DNA of 64,000 nucleotides from Gracilariopsis chorda (taxonomy: Eukaryota; Rhodophyta; Florideophyceae; Gracilariales; Gracilariaceae). The stretch spans positions 310,001 through 374,000 of the forward strand of contig NBIV01000057.1 of NCBI GenBank assembly GCA_003194525.1. Direction: 5' to 3'. Position numbers and translations under genes: made by a program. Positions 20,073 through 30,940 of the stretch are shown here, in pieces (the first letter of the stretch is position 1; each line of letters opens with the position of its first letter). The notes beneath the pieces were generated by a model that ran no database searches, was not told the DNA's origin, and was given only the letters and a program-made list of their open reading frames with translations.

Positions 20073-22187
20073 ATGTCTCGGCGACCATCCTCCGCCGAAC
20101 CCGTTGTCACGCGGAGTCGTTCCGTCAGTGACGTGGAACAGGCAGAGATCTCGAAAGTCCCCGCTGGCCACCCTCGACGTGCCACTTTTAAAGGCAAGTC
20201 GAAGGGCCAAGACTCGTCGAGAGCCCAGAAACCCCCGCCTAAGGCGTTGAAGGACGCTCCCAACTCTGGTGTCGACGCGGCTTCTGCTGATGTAGCTGCA
20301 CCCCGGAGGGGAGAACCCGATACCGACGCCCCCCCTAGTGTCCAAGCGCAGCTTGATGAGGTGCGTGAAGCACACAATACCCTCGTGGAGGAGTTTGAAG
20401 TCCTGCGTGTCAGGTTTGATACCTCTTCTATGAAGGATTTGGCTGAGGACATTCGCTTTTTAAGGGCGGATGTCAACACTGTGCTGGAATGTGTTGGTGG
20501 TCCTGCAAACTATGTTGAGAATGTGGAAACCCGATTTGATCGTGTCAGTGCCCGTCTGAGGAAGTTGGAGCAAACTATCTTGATGGATGACGACGTCCCG
20601 GGTGAGGCCGCTGCTGTCTCGCAAAAAGCGAAGCGCGAGAAGAAAGATTCTACCCGCCGCACTCGTAAGAAGCAGCCCAAGCACGATCCCGACTCGTCGG
20701 ATTCCTCCTTGTCTTCACAGGATTCTCACCATTCTGATGGTTCAGTGTCGTCGGATTCTTCGTCGGACGATGATCGTCGCCGACTCCCGTCCCATTCTAA
20801 ACGGTCTTCTTCCACCCAAGGTGTGATTCGCCCCCGGAAAAAGGGGAGGAAACACTTAGGATTGAGGGAACTCAAATGTAATAATACCCTCTACAAGAGG
20901 TTGGTATCGTACCGATATTATCGGCTTGAGGACTCCTCATTGGATCGTACACCCCGTGGTACGGGTAAGGTGAAGGACTGCATAAAGCGTATGCAGCTTT
21001 CCCTTCGTAACCAGTCCTTTTCTGGAGAGGATCCCATATTAGTGTTGGACTTCCTCGGAAGGTTCGTTTCCGAAGCTGACATACTTGGTATGAACGAAGA
21101 ACAGGCGTTTATTGCCCTACCGTATTTTCTACGTGGACTCGCCGAGGATCAATACAACTCTGTAAGATGTTCTTCCCGAGCCTCCGAAGGAGGTGTAACG
21201 TGCTGGCCGGAAGCGGTTCAGTACCTCTTGCGATCCTACGCGACGAACAACGCTATTCAAGCGGCTATTCTCGCTTTACGCGATACCCGCCAGAAATCTG
21301 GAGAGACGGAAACCGAATTCTCGGTACGCCTTAATAAGGCTTTCCACAGGTGTGGCAATGTTTATTCCTCTGGAGAGCGCTGCACCATGTACATCGATGG
21401 ATTGGATCCGGCAATCCGTACGCTGGTGGCCCGATATCGGGAGGATCGTCGTAACACCACCTACCTGGAGTTGATTCAACACGCGCAAGCGGAAGGTGAT
21501 GCACTTCGAGCTCGTATTCCTGCATCGAAGTCTCGTTCCGCCAAGGCGTTGATGATGGAAGCCAGTTCACCATCTTTATCGCTAGCAGCGAGTGGACGCC
21601 CTTCAAGAGACTACGATAACGTGTACCTCGCTCAGGCCGATGCTCAGTCTATTCCGACCACGGAACTGCCGTCCACGACGGATGCGTCCTACGACACAGC
21701 TCAGGAGAATTCCCTGCTGTATGTTGACGGACCCCGTGTTCACGGACCTCGCATTCCCTATGCGAATGGTGCCCTCCGGCAGAGTCGTCCCGGATGGAAG
21801 GACACCCGCCCAGCGGTGAGACACACGGATGCTCGTTCCGGTCAGCCGCCCCCACGCTCTGGAGTCATATGCCACATATGTTACGAACACGGCCACATTT
21901 CACCGGACTGCATCCTCACTTTGAGAGAAGTAACCCAAGTGATCAGTAACTATGAAGCCCTTACTCCAGCGGAGAAGCAGACCGTTCCGATTGCATCGTA
22001 CTTACGAGCGAAGACGGACTTCCCCCGGAATATCCCGGATACGAACCCGCGACACGCGTTGCATTCCCCTCCTGAGCAGGTCACTAACCCCCGTCTTGTT
22101 CGACGAGACACCCCCGCTAGCGCTACACTGCTAGTGGTTCAGGATTCTGAGACCCCGCCTCAGGCGGAACGGGCTCAGGAAAACTGA
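20073..22187 (+). CDS. gag: Element A Gag
   Basis: The intact 704-residue frame starts MSRRPSSAEPVVTRSRS at the first ATG after the primer-binding site. Residues about 90-180 look coiled-coil-forming. An acidic Ser-rich tract (SSDSSLSSQDSHHSDGS) follows near 215-245. The capsid-like retrotransposon gag core spans about 270-490 (LGLRELKCN through CTMYIDGLDPAIRTLV). A CCHC zinc knuckle lies at residues 600-613 (CHICYEHGHISPDC). Gag would form the cytoplasmic particle that packages the element RNA. Homologous fragments occur in B (minus strand, 39.3-41 kb) and D (42.3 kb). Confidence 0.9.
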   Translation: MSRRPSSAEPVVTRSRSVSDVEQAEISKVPAGHPRRATFKGKSKGQDSSRAQKPPPKALKDAPNSGVDAASADVAAPRRGEPDTDAPPSVQAQLDEVREAHNTLVEEFEVLRVRFDTSSMKDLAEDIRFLRADVNTVLECVGGPANYVENVETRFDRVSARLRKLEQTILMDDDVPGEAAAVSQKAKREKKDSTRRTRKKQPKHDPDSSDSSLSSQDSHHSDGSVSSDSSSDDDRRRLPSHSKRSSSTQGVIRPRKKGRKHLGLRELKCNNTLYKRLVSYRYYRLEDSSLDRTPRGTGKVKDCIKRMQLSLRNQSFSGEDPILVLDFLGRFVSEADILGMNEEQAFIALPYFLRGLAEDQYNSVRCSSRASEGGVTCWPEAVQYLLRSYATNNAIQAAILALRDTRQKSGETETEFSVRLNKAFHRCGNVYSSGERCTMYIDGLDPAIRTLVARYREDRRNTTYLELIQHAQAEGDALRARIPASKSRSAKALMMEASSPSLSLAASGRPSRDYDNVYLAQADAQSIPTTELPSTTDASYDTAQENSLLYVDGPRVHGPRIPYANGALRQSRPGWKDTRPAVRHTDARSGQPPPRSGVICHICYEHGHISPDCILTLREVTQVISNYEALTPAEKQTVPIASYLRAKTDFPRNIPDTNPRHALHSPPEQVTNPRLVRRDTPASATLLVVQDSETPPQAERAQEN

Positions 22188-22225
22188 TATCGGGAGTCTC
22201 CCCTACGGGAGAGGCGCCCTCAGAG

Positions 22226-23159
22226 TTGAGGTTGAAGGCTCCCGAGGGGTCACTGCCTCGCTCCACGGTCAAAATCCTTACTAGGAAACAGGCCGTCTCA
22301 GACGTGAACTCTGAACACTTTAGTGTTCTGCGTCGACCGTGGAAACGTGTTCGAAACAACCGGTTCCCGGACAGAGTTTTGGTAATGGCCAAGAGAAACT
22401 ACAAGGTATATGCTGACCTTGGCCTTTCCACCCAGTTTATGGTGCGAGTTCTCACTGTTTTGGACACAGGTGCAGGCCCGAATTTCATCGTTGAGTCGCT
22501 CCCGGCACCGTCGTTGCAGTCTCAGATCCGCCATGGCGTGATACCGGATGTCGCGGATGCTACTGATAACGTTATCAACGGTTGGGACAATCGACCTGGT
22601 CGTGTGCCTTGGCTCCTTTCTTGTGAAACTCAACTTTAATGTTTGTCGGAAACTTGCCACCCCTTTGATCTTGGGATGCGACTTCTGTGACAGATTCGTC
22701 GATGCCATCAGGCCCCGTCTAAGACGTGTGGAAATGGAAGACGGCTCCTCCGTTCCGATCGTATGTCTTCCTCTACGACGTGCCTCGAAGAAGCACGTTC
22801 CATTACCTGCTGCGCAGGAACCCCCACCGGCTTCCCGGGACTCTACAAAGCTCCGCGTTGCCGCGTCTGTCCAACTCCCACCGGAATCCCAAGTTTGGGT
22901 ACGAGTCACTTCCTGTCAACACGGTTTACGAGTAATTCAACCCCTTTCATCCTTATATGATAGGTATCAACTCGCCGTGGCGAATGGAGTAGCTCAAATT
23001 GAGCCCGATAAACCGTTCAACGTGCTGGTCGCCAATCTAGGCTCTACGCCCCAGTCATTGGTGAAAAAACCAAGTCATTGGTTCGGTAATGCCCCACCCC
23101 ACTGCGATGGTTCCCACGAGAATGACCGCCGCCGATGTCCTCGGCCTCGTTCACTCTAA
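22226..23159 (+). pseudogene. pol: Element A protease region, frameshifted
   Basis: The aspartic protease motif LDTGAGPNFIVE is read in one frame (22,226-22,639, active-site Asp codon at 22,463). The C-terminal protease motif LILGCDFCDRF is in the next frame (22,548-23,159), and reverse transcriptase is in the third. At least two indels have therefore broken the region. Gag ends in a different frame from protease, so an original -1 or +1 recoding event is possible, but the damage hides it. Confidence 0.75.
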
Positions 23160-24420
23160 GAAGGGGGAGGACACCGCCGTCCAAATGACGAAATGCTCGG
23201 ATGCTAAGCCGGTTCCAACGAGTTACGACCAGATTGATCCCGTGAAAGAACTCGAGGAACTTGACCTCGGTCATGTGCCGGAATCGCACCGTGAACGTCT
23301 CCATGAGATGCTACGGAATTTCACCACGATGTGGGATGGCTCCCTAGAGGAGATTACTACAACGGAGCACCGGATTGACTTGCTACCTGATACCAGGCCG
23401 ATCGCTCAGCACCCCTATAGGGCAGGCCCTAAAGCTCGAGAAGAGGAAGAATTCCAAGTGGAAAAGATGCTCCGAGCTGGAGTAATAGAACCGGCTCAGT
23501 CGCCGTGGGCATCCCCAGTGGTACTGGCTCCGAAATCGGATGGATCCTGGCGCTTTTGCATCGACTACCGTCGACTGAACGCCGTAACCATCAAGGATGT
23601 GTACCCGATCCCACGAATGGATGAGTACATCGATTCACTCGGAAATGCTACCGTTTTCACGGCTCTAGACGCCAATTGGGGATACTGGCAGGTGCCCGTC
23701 AGGGAACAGGACCGCGACAAGACTGCTTTTGTCTGCCACTCCGGACTCTATAGTTTCAAACAGATGCCTTTTGGTTTTACCAATGCTCCCGCTACTTTCC
23801 AGCGTGCTATCGACATACTACTGGCTCGCTTCAAATGGCGTACATGCCTCGTCTACCTGGACGATATCATAGTATTCTCAGATAATCTGGATGACCACCT
23901 CACACACGTGAGAGATATCATGACCACGCTACGTGAGGCTGGAGTTACTCTCAAGTTGAGGAAGTGTGAGTTCTTTACAGATGCAGTGAAGTATCTGGGC
24001 CACATAATCCGCCCTGGGCATGTGATGATCGAGGAAGCTCGAGTTCAGTCGCTCCGTCAAGCGAAGGAACCCGCCACTCAAACGGAACTACGCTCCTTTC
24101 TAGGATTAGTCAACGTCTATCGACGGTTTATCCCGAATTGTGCGGATATCTCAGCACCCTTGAACGCGCTCTTGCGGAAAGGCCAACCACCGAAATTGGA
24201 ACCCTTTATGTCCGTCGAGACGAAGGCGTTTAACTCCCTCAAGGAGGCTGTAACATCAGCACCAATCTTATCGTTACCGAAACCCGGACTACCTTTTACC
24301 GTAGACACGGATGCTAGTGACTACGAATTAGGTTGCGCTCTCTTTTAGACAACTCCCGAAGGAGAACGAACCCTTATTGGGTACTGGTCACGCTCACTGA
24401 ATGTTCACGAGCGGAATTAA
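23089..24420 (+). pseudogene. pol: Element A reverse transcriptase and start of RNase H, interrupted by stops
   Basis: Reverse transcriptase blocks are intact in one frame: SPWASPVVLAPKSDGSWRFC, then the YLDD catalytic box at 23,854-23,865, then KYLGHIIRPG. RNase H begins with DTDASDYELGCALF and is then cut by TAG at 24,346-24,348 and TAA at 24,418-24,420. Both stops are in the frame that continues into the integrase ORF, so they are simple nonsense substitutions rather than indels. Only readthrough of both would give a full pol. Confidence 0.9.
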
Positions 24421-27400
24421 TCCGTCTCGGAGAAAGAGTGTCTTGCAGTTGTGTGGGCACTCTCCACTCTCCGCCCCTATGTTATGGGTGTGCACTTCAC
24501 CGTTTACACGGATCACTCGTCATTACGATGGCTCATGACAGTCTCTGAACCGTCAGGCCGCCTAATGCGTTGGAGGCTCCGCCTTGCGGAATTCGACTTC
24601 GAGGTGATCTACAAGAAGGGCACAAAGAACGCTCAGGCGGACGCGCTGTCGCGTTTACCCACGGATGGTGAAACTCTACCCGCTGGGAACGAGGACATTC
24701 CTTGCTTCGTCGTCGACGGTCGAGAACCGGAGGCCCCGGACCGTGAACCGGATAACTCGGAGGAAGAACCGGAATCGGATGATGAACTGGACGCACTACT
24801 CGTCTCGGACGATGCTCAGAAACCCCCACCGGGTAATTTCGTGCCAATACCCCCGGAGGAGATGGTCAGAGAACAACAAGGTGATCCCTTCTGTACTCAG
24901 ATTCGCGCCCGACGTAATGGCGGTGCGCAACTCCCTTTCGAGGTGAATGATGTTGGATACCTCGTCAGGACGGTTCAAACAACCCCACAGGTAGTGGTAC
25001 CGCATACTCTACAATCTAGAGTGTTGCACTTGTCGCACTATGCGAAACTTGGTGCACACGCCGGTGGACGGAAACTTTACCTCACGTTGCGACGGAGTTA
25101 CTATTGGCCAGCCACGGCTGTGGACTGCTACGCGACTGTGCAGTCATGCACGGAGTGTGCCAAAAACCGGGTCAAACTCCGGAAGCACTCAACGAAGTTG
25201 AAGTTATTTCCAGCACGGGCCCCTCTCGAGTTTATCGCAATTGACCTCTTGGGACCGCTGCTCACCACAAAGCGTGGACATAAGTTTTTACTCGTTATCA
25301 CGGATCGTTTCTCCAAGTTGGTTCGCACCGTACCTTTACGGAAGATATCCGCTTTCGCGGTGGCGCAAGCCTTATTCACCCATTGGGTATTTGTCTACGG
25401 ACCACCGGTTAACATTCTATCCGATAACGGAAAGCAATTCGCATCGCGATTCTTTGAGGACGTGTGTCGGATTCTCGATATCAAGAATCTGTTCACAACG
25501 ACCTACCACCCCCAGTGTAATGGGCAAGTCGAGCGGTTTAACCGAACGCTGTTAGCCTCTCTCCGTTCTTACGTTGCTGATCACCCCAAAAAATGGGACC
25601 TGTACACTGACGCCTTGACGTTTGCGTATAACACACAGGTACACCGTACAACTGGTTTCACTCCATTTGAATTGGTACTTTCGCGTCATCCGCCCGCCGT
25701 AGCGTTGGAACCCCAGCCTACGCTGGCAAACTTCCCTTTCGTGAAGGATTATCGCCAACGATGGAAAGCGTGGCTTACGAAGTTAATCCCGGTCGCCCGG
25801 AGCTCCATGGCACGAGCACAGGCCGCGTACAAGCGTGATTTTGACTCTCGTGTACGAGGTACAGCACCGCCAATTACGGAGGGTGACTACGTCTTCGTCC
25901 GTAAGGAGCACTGGAACCCTGATAAGGAGAAACGGCATAAGCTCTCACCCGTAGTGGACAGTCCCTACAAGGTCATATCAGTGGATAACGATACCTTAGT
26001 GGTGGAAATGAACGTAGCTCAGGAGCGGATTTCCCGCGATCGCGTTGTTATGGCACCGCCACCCTCCGTAGAGGTTGCTTACCAAGATGAGAACCAACAC
26101 ACCCCAGTGGAACAACCCACATCTGTGGTTAACAGGCCTTCTGTGTTGCCAGACCCTTCAAGGGGACTCTCAGATATACCGTCCTTATCGGACGCAGGCC
26201 CGAATGGCCTTTCTTCTCTAACGCCACTGCGCGGTGTCTATCCCCGCAGTTTGGGCGCTTCTACCACTTCTACCACTCCCCATGCCGCTCCATCTAAGGA
26301 GGGGGAGGAGAACCCTAACTCTCGGCGAGAGACTGAAACCACTTCGTCGCGTCATGACAACCGTGCTGCACGGACCTCCAGAAACATCGAAAAGGATAAT
26401 AGTGGACCGAGAATTCCGTCTACTGAGGTGCCATCTTCGCATTTGCGCGCTTCAGCTACCGCTGAACCCTCTCGAGGAATTTCTACCGCATCTGCGCCAG
26501 ATCGCACTCCCCACCGGGATTCTAGTCGTCAAAATGCACCACGCAATTGGAAGTCTCTCGCCAAATTGAAATCGTCGCAGGAAACTAATCGCGTTCGCGA
26601 TACTGAACCGGCTGTGCCGTCGAGCGTTGATCCGCATTCCGTGGGTCACGGTTCGTCAACAACAGCTACGCTGGATAATGCAGAGCAGGCCCTCGCAGGA
26701 TCCTCTGAGCCGACTACACCGGACGTGGTAACTCCTACTGGAAGGCAGAACACACCGGCCAGGTCGGGCAAGCACACCGTACAGGACGGAAGGAAAACGA
26801 CCAGCAAGCTGTATTCTGGTTTAGGACCATCGCGCAGTCGCGAACTCACTCCGAGTGTCTCGGTTGATCCCGACAGTGTCGCCGAAGTCGCACCGGTCAC
26901 TCCGGAAGGAAAGCACGTCAAAGACGGAAATACTTCGTCGCCGAAGCGAGACAACACACCGGCAGCACCGTTGCAACCGCCCTCACGTGAGGAGGCGGAA
27001 CACAACACGGCGCGGACAACCCTCGACCATCCGTTGCAAACGGCACGTGACCCCGACACCGTATGGACGGCAAAGGCACCAATTACCACCCAAGGCGAGT
27101 CGACGCGTACTGTACGACGCACCGTGGTGCAACCGACTTCGTTGTCTGAAGCACCCCCGTCAAGACGGATATCTCCACATAAACCTGTGGTTCGCGACCC
27201 AGATGCTCATCGTTCAGATGCGTTAGAAGCCCCTCAAAGGGTGTCGTCAATAGAAGCCACCTCAAGCAGTGAAGAAACCACGAAGCGGGAGATTTTAACC
27301 CACAGCAAGGGTCCCGATACGCACCATCAAGTGGTCGACGCAACCGGCCGTGCCGAGGATCTCCAGGCCCGTGAAGCGGATGAACCTACCCGGAAACCGG

Positions 27401-27726
27401 TTAATGGCCCCTCTAAGGGCATGGAAAGGCAGTACCAAGCCATGTCCCTTCCGGGGAAGACTGTCCAACACCCACCAGTGGTGGTAGAGCCTGCCGTGCA
27501 GGACGCGATAATGCGAACATGGCGAGGCCGGGAAGTCTACAAAAAGGAGTTTGTTGTTGACCACATTGTGGAACATTCTTACCATCCAGATGGTTACATC
27601 CAGTACCGCGTACGCTGGTACGGTTTCGGGCCCAAATATGATTCGGATGAGCCGATAGAGCACCTCCCACGTCGAAAGTGGTGTCATATCATCGCAGAAC
27701 GCGAACGGGAATCCCGGCATCGGTGA
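24421..27726 (+). CDS. pol: Element A RNase H end, integrase, long linker and chromodomain
   Basis: After the second RNase H stop the frame stays open for about 1100 codons. It holds the rest of RNase H (YTDHSSLRWLM), the integrase zinc domain (HLSHYAKLGAH with CTEC), and the integrase core: D in AIDLLGPL, D in LSDNGKQF, E in NGQVERFNRTL. Next comes a GPY-type region (SPVVDSPYKVI). A low-complexity linker of about 500 residues (Ser/Thr/Pro/Arg-rich) follows, then a C-terminal chromodomain (EFVVDHIVEHSYHPDGYIQY and onward). Chromodomains of chromoviruses direct insertion by binding modified histones. Here the usual aromatic in the DTWEP-like motif is replaced (DSDEP). There is no obvious start codon because the true protein begins upstream. 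Confidence 0.9.
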   Translation, partial: SVSEKECLAVVWALSTLRPYVMGVHFTVYTDHSSLRWLMTVSEPSGRLMRWRLRLAEFDFEVIYKKGTKNAQADALSRLPTDGETLPAGNEDIPCFVVDGREPEAPDREPDNSEEEPESDDELDALLVSDDAQKPPPGNFVPIPPEEMVREQQGDPFCTQIRARRNGGAQLPFEVNDVGYLVRTVQTTPQVVVPHTLQSRVLHLSHYAKLGAHAGGRKLYLTLRRSYYWPATAVDCYATVQSCTECAKNRVKLRKHSTKLKLFPARAPLEFIAIDLLGPLLTTKRGHKFLLVITDRFSKLVRTVPLRKISAFAVAQALFTHWVFVYGPPVNILSDNGKQFASRFFEDVCRILDIKNLFTTTYHPQCNGQVERFNRTLLASLRSYVADHPKKWDLYTDALTFAYNTQVHRTTGFTPFELVLSRHPPAVALEPQPTLANFPFVKDYRQRWKAWLTKLIPVARSSMARAQAAYKRDFDSRVRGTAPPITEGDYVFVRKEHWNPDKEKRHKLSPVVDSPYKVISVDNDTLVVEMNVAQERISRDRVVMAPPPSVEVAYQDENQHTPVEQPTSVVNRPSVLPDPSRGLSDIPSLSDAGPNGLSSLTPLRGVYPRSLGASTTSTTPHAAPSKEGEENPNSRRETETTSSRHDNRAARTSRNIEKDNSGPRIPSTEVPSSHLRASATAEPSRGISTASAPDRTPHRDSSRQNAPRNWKSLAKLKSSQETNRVRDTEPAVPSSVDPHSVGHGSSTTATLDNAEQALAGSSEPTTPDVVTPTGRQNTPARSGKHTVQDGRKTTSKLYSGLGPSRSRELTPSVSVDPDSVAEVAPVTPEGKHVKDGNTSSPKRDNTPAAPLQPPSREEAEHNTARTTLDHPLQTARDPDTVWTAKAPITTQGESTRTVRRTVVQPTSLSEAPPSRRISPHKPVVRDPDAHRSDALEAPQRVSSIEATSSSEETTKREILTHSKGPDTHHQVVDATGRAEDLQAREADEPTRKPVNGPSKGMERQYQAMSLPGKTVQHPPVVVEPAVQDAIMRTWRGREVYKKEFVVDHIVEHSYHPDGYIQYRVRWYGFGPKYDSDEPIEHLPRRKWCHIIAERERESRHR

Positions 27727-27991
27727 TAAACGCCCAAGTGGGATAAGCAAGCCACGGCGGTGGAAGGAAGGAAATGAAGGATCGAGTTGTGGTGTGGAAA
27801 GGAGAGGAAAGAAGAAGGGCGCAAAAGCGTGTGTGTTGTTGGAAGAACTTCGTAAGAGTTGCTCGCAGATTCCCTGTTCACAGCTAGGTGCTCGTTACCC
27901 AGGGTGGAATGGAGAACCGGCGAGCCGGACTTACATTTAAGGACCTTGCCCGGTGCTTCCGTTGCCATCGTGGATGTCGTATTCGTACCTC

Positions 27992-28003
27992 AGGAGGGGA
28001 ATG
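27992..28003 (+). promoter_or_regulatory. Polypurine tract of element A
   Basis: AGGAGGGGAATG directly abuts the 3' LTR (TGAAGTGCAA). It is the expected primer site for plus-strand DNA synthesis. The segment between the pol stop and this tract (27,727-27,990) holds no ORF. Confidence 0.8.
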
Positions 28004-28905
28004 TGAAGTGCAATCCTCAAGGAGGAAGACTGAGCGATGCCCTGTGGATTTGGTGTTTTTGCCGCTTTCGCGTGTTTATGATTACTACCGCTATTAGCGG
28101 GTGTCTCAGCCCTCAGCGGATCCGCACTGTGCGCCACGTGCACACCTGTGCATGCGCCATGTGCCGCCCAAGACGTGAGTGGACCACGTGTGACACAGAT
28201 AGTCAAGAGGAGGTTGGCACCACGATGTGGATATTTTGTTAACTTATATTTATTATTTATTATTTATCTACGCTACAGTAGGGAGATTACTACACTATAT
28301 AGTGGCTCGGCGACCTCGCCCTGACACTGAGTAAACTTCCCCAACCAGGGGTTCTTGGCTCTAAGTCTTTTCCGCTTTCGCGAGTCTTCTACGCTCCTCG
28401 GAGGTAAAGCCGCGTTACTAACGGTAGACCTATCCACCCTGCGTCACTAGGAGTATCACCGCCTTGGGCACTTGTCACTTAATTCACCACCGCCGTGTTC
28501 TCGCCCCTGTATAGGGTTCCTCTGTACCTTTTTCCGTGGTCCCGTTGGCCCACACCCCCGTCGCCCCCAATCAGGCATCCCCCGTATTTCCCTTACCCCA
28601 CTCTCGTGGTTTCTACCGTTTTGTGAGGTTGTTCGTCACCGCTGACGCGTGTCTCTCGTGCCGGTATCCCGTGACGTCTTCCCCCACTTACGTGGACTCG
28701 TACTCCTTGGAAGGGCTGTTTTCCCATTCGTGGTGATCCTAATCCTACCGTTTCAACTCTCCCCGCTTGGCGTGAGGGTGAGCCTCGGCTTTACAACCCG
28801 ACTTCGTCGTGTTCATCCGGAGAGGCTCCGTTCGCTGTGTTACCCTCCAGAGGGGAAGATCCGAACGTCTTCGTGTGTTGTCCCGCTTGCGGGTATTGCA
28901 CTACA
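28004..28905 (+). repeat. Element A 3' LTR
   Basis: It has the same length as the 5' copy with nine substitutions. Eight lie in the first 230 bases. Seven of the nine read C-to-T or G-to-A from the 5' to the 3' copy. Confidence 0.95.
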
Positions 28906-28933
28906 CATAGAAGAATATGAAAAGAATTCTTGG

Positions 28934-30655
28934 TTAGATATCTCCCTTGCGCAAGTCACTCCCCTCTGTTTTCTCACAGAACTCTCTGTAGCGCTTCTTA
29001 TTTCGAATAAGATTCAATCGGGGCATTTCTTTGCCTTCAACATCACCCAATTCTCGAGCTCGTTTGCAGCGCTCCACGCTGGTGATAAGGTGGCCGATAA
29101 GTATGCCTTCCTCTTCGGCTTCATTGGCATAATGCCGACTCTCTCTGTGTGCGGTTTCACTCTGGACTTTCTGCATCTCCATTTGCTCCTTGACATATCC
29201 CGTAAAGTTACTTAATGATTTCGACATATCCCCAAAATTGTCTTAGAGTTCTGTGCTCTTGCGTTTTCGTAGCTTCACGTCAGATGCGCCCCCAGCAGAA
29301 CATCCATTAATTCCTTCGTCATATCCTCTGCCATCGTTGTTAACCAACTTTTATGCCATCTGCAAGAGCTCTAGATCTTCCTGCTTGGTACCAACTCTAC
29401 AAATGAAGAACATAATTAATGTTCTCTTCGATTCAGACGTGTAGTCTCCGTTTCCAGGTAGATCTAAGAAAGCTGCAATGCGCATTGGGTCATTTTGATC
29501 AGAAGCTGACTACCTGTCAAACACAATCGTTAACGACTTCTTTGCTGCATAAAATGATCCTTTAGGACGGAAGTGGTCCTTTCAGCAAGCGGACGACAAT
29601 TTGAATCGATTTCTTCTAGGTAACCCGTGAAGTCCTCTTTCGAATCAACTCGTATATCATTAAACCTCGTCGCGATAACTCCCCAAAACGCATCGCAATT
29701 GACCCTAGCTTCGCTCTCTCCTCTCGCTAGTTCGGCCCCACATGCCTTGAATAATGCATGGCGGGAGCCGTCATCATCTCGAACCAGGACGAGCAGCCGT
29801 GCAAATTCGTTGAGGGAAAAATTCGGTTTGCTTCTGCTAGCATCGAGGTCAGTACTTACCTGCTTACCTTTTTCACGATAGCCATGAGCGAGCGCACAAT
29901 TGAAGGTTTCTCGGCTGGATGAATTTTTGCAAGAAGTGTTTGTACTTCTGGAACGATATCCCATGTGCGAAAAGTTGTTACTTGTTCATGAACCCACAAA
30001 TGATAATCGTTACATGCTCTATTTTATGTAGCAATTCTTCAAATGAAATACCGTTGCAATTGCCAGTAAAGAGATGGAGCATCCATCGAGAGACCAGTTC
30101 GTCCTTTGAGCGATTCCGGGTTTTTAGCTTCCACTGTTTTGCTACAAGATGCAAATGCTTGACAGTCCTGCCATTAAGATAAGTATAGAAACGTGCCATA
30201 TTGTCTTTGTCTTCAAAAACCAAGGTTTGAAGCTGATCATTTGTAGGAGAGACACTGATAGTTGTCGAATTGTTTACCATTGCAGGAGTTGTAGAACAGC
30301 TTGGACGTTGTTTGCGCGTGCTGCGACGGACAACTTGAGTCTGGGTAACAAGTGAAACACTCTGAGGACGGGGAACAAGAGGGGATGAACTGCAATCTAG
30401 AACACTGGATACGGCTTGTAGAGATGAGTTTTGCATGGGCTGCTGCGATCGAGAATTCAAGTTCTGAGTCGGATCTGATGCATTAATAATGTTAGGCATA
30501 GGTGCGTTAGTTGTTTTGCAAAGCTCCTCGTAAGCCGGTGCGTGGGAAGTTTGAGCACAAGGATCGGACTCTTGGAGCGGATAGACGTCTTTTGTCATTA
30601 CAGAGCACTCAAAACAGTGGAAGATTCTTCGACTAATTGGATCTTGGTTATGCAA
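28934..30655 (-). pseudogene. 5' part of the Harbinger accessory (Myb-like) gene
   Basis: Read on minus, three segments follow: 30,655-29,978 (N-terminal part, with NGRTVKHLHLVAKQWKLKTR in a SAP-like or helical block), 29,964-29,530 (a Myb/SANT-like stretch with CDAFWGVIATRFNDIRV) and 29,227-28,934 (coiled coil, KSLSNFTGYVKEQMEMQK). They lie in different frames, so introns or indels separate them. A possible 26-nt intron is at 29,834-29,859. The gene is then cut by element A and resumes at 18,930. In Harbinger elements the partner protein binds the DNA ends and brings the transposase to the nucleus. Family assignment is by context and motif, not by search. Confidence 0.5.
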
Positions 30656-30940
30656 GAGTTGCTGTCGTGGGGGATATTAAACGAAAGCGAAGGATAGCAG
30701 AGCGCACTCGTTGCATTCCCCGGTGTGCACGAGCTGCCGTGCGCTCTAATTTGCGCTGCAGTTTTGCAGTGGTCGATGAAGAGACCCTGGACCACCAGAT
30801 TGCAGTAAAGGAACATGTTACTAACAGAAATGGCCAACTGATGTACATTAAGAAAAGCCGAGGACCCAGAGAATGGGCTCGTAAAGTAGCCAATCTTCGT
30901 GGGACATGTTGCGTTCACGCGTTCACGCGTGAACGGTTAA

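Larger units (their letters stand above)
19056..28905 (+). mobile_element. Element A: Ty3/Gypsy chromovirus, complete with two LTRs
   Basis: Two 902-bp LTRs (19,056-19,957 and 28,004-28,905) begin TGAAGTGCAA and end TTGCACTACA. The element is flanked by CATAG on both sides (19,051-19,055 and 28,906-28,910). Order inside is primer-binding site, gag, protease, reverse transcriptase, RNase H, integrase, long linker, chromodomain, polypurine tract. I count nine differences between the LTRs, about 1%, so the insertion is recent. Pol is nevertheless broken by two stops in RNase H and two frame changes around protease. It is inserted in the accessory gene of the Harbinger transposon. Unlike elements B, C and D it has no room for an antisense ORF. 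Confidence 0.95.

Noticed and set aside
26101-27520. Linker of element A as a separate gene between integrase and chromodomain
   Set aside because: It is in frame with both, and the same layout occurs in element C, so it is a long disordered part of pol.
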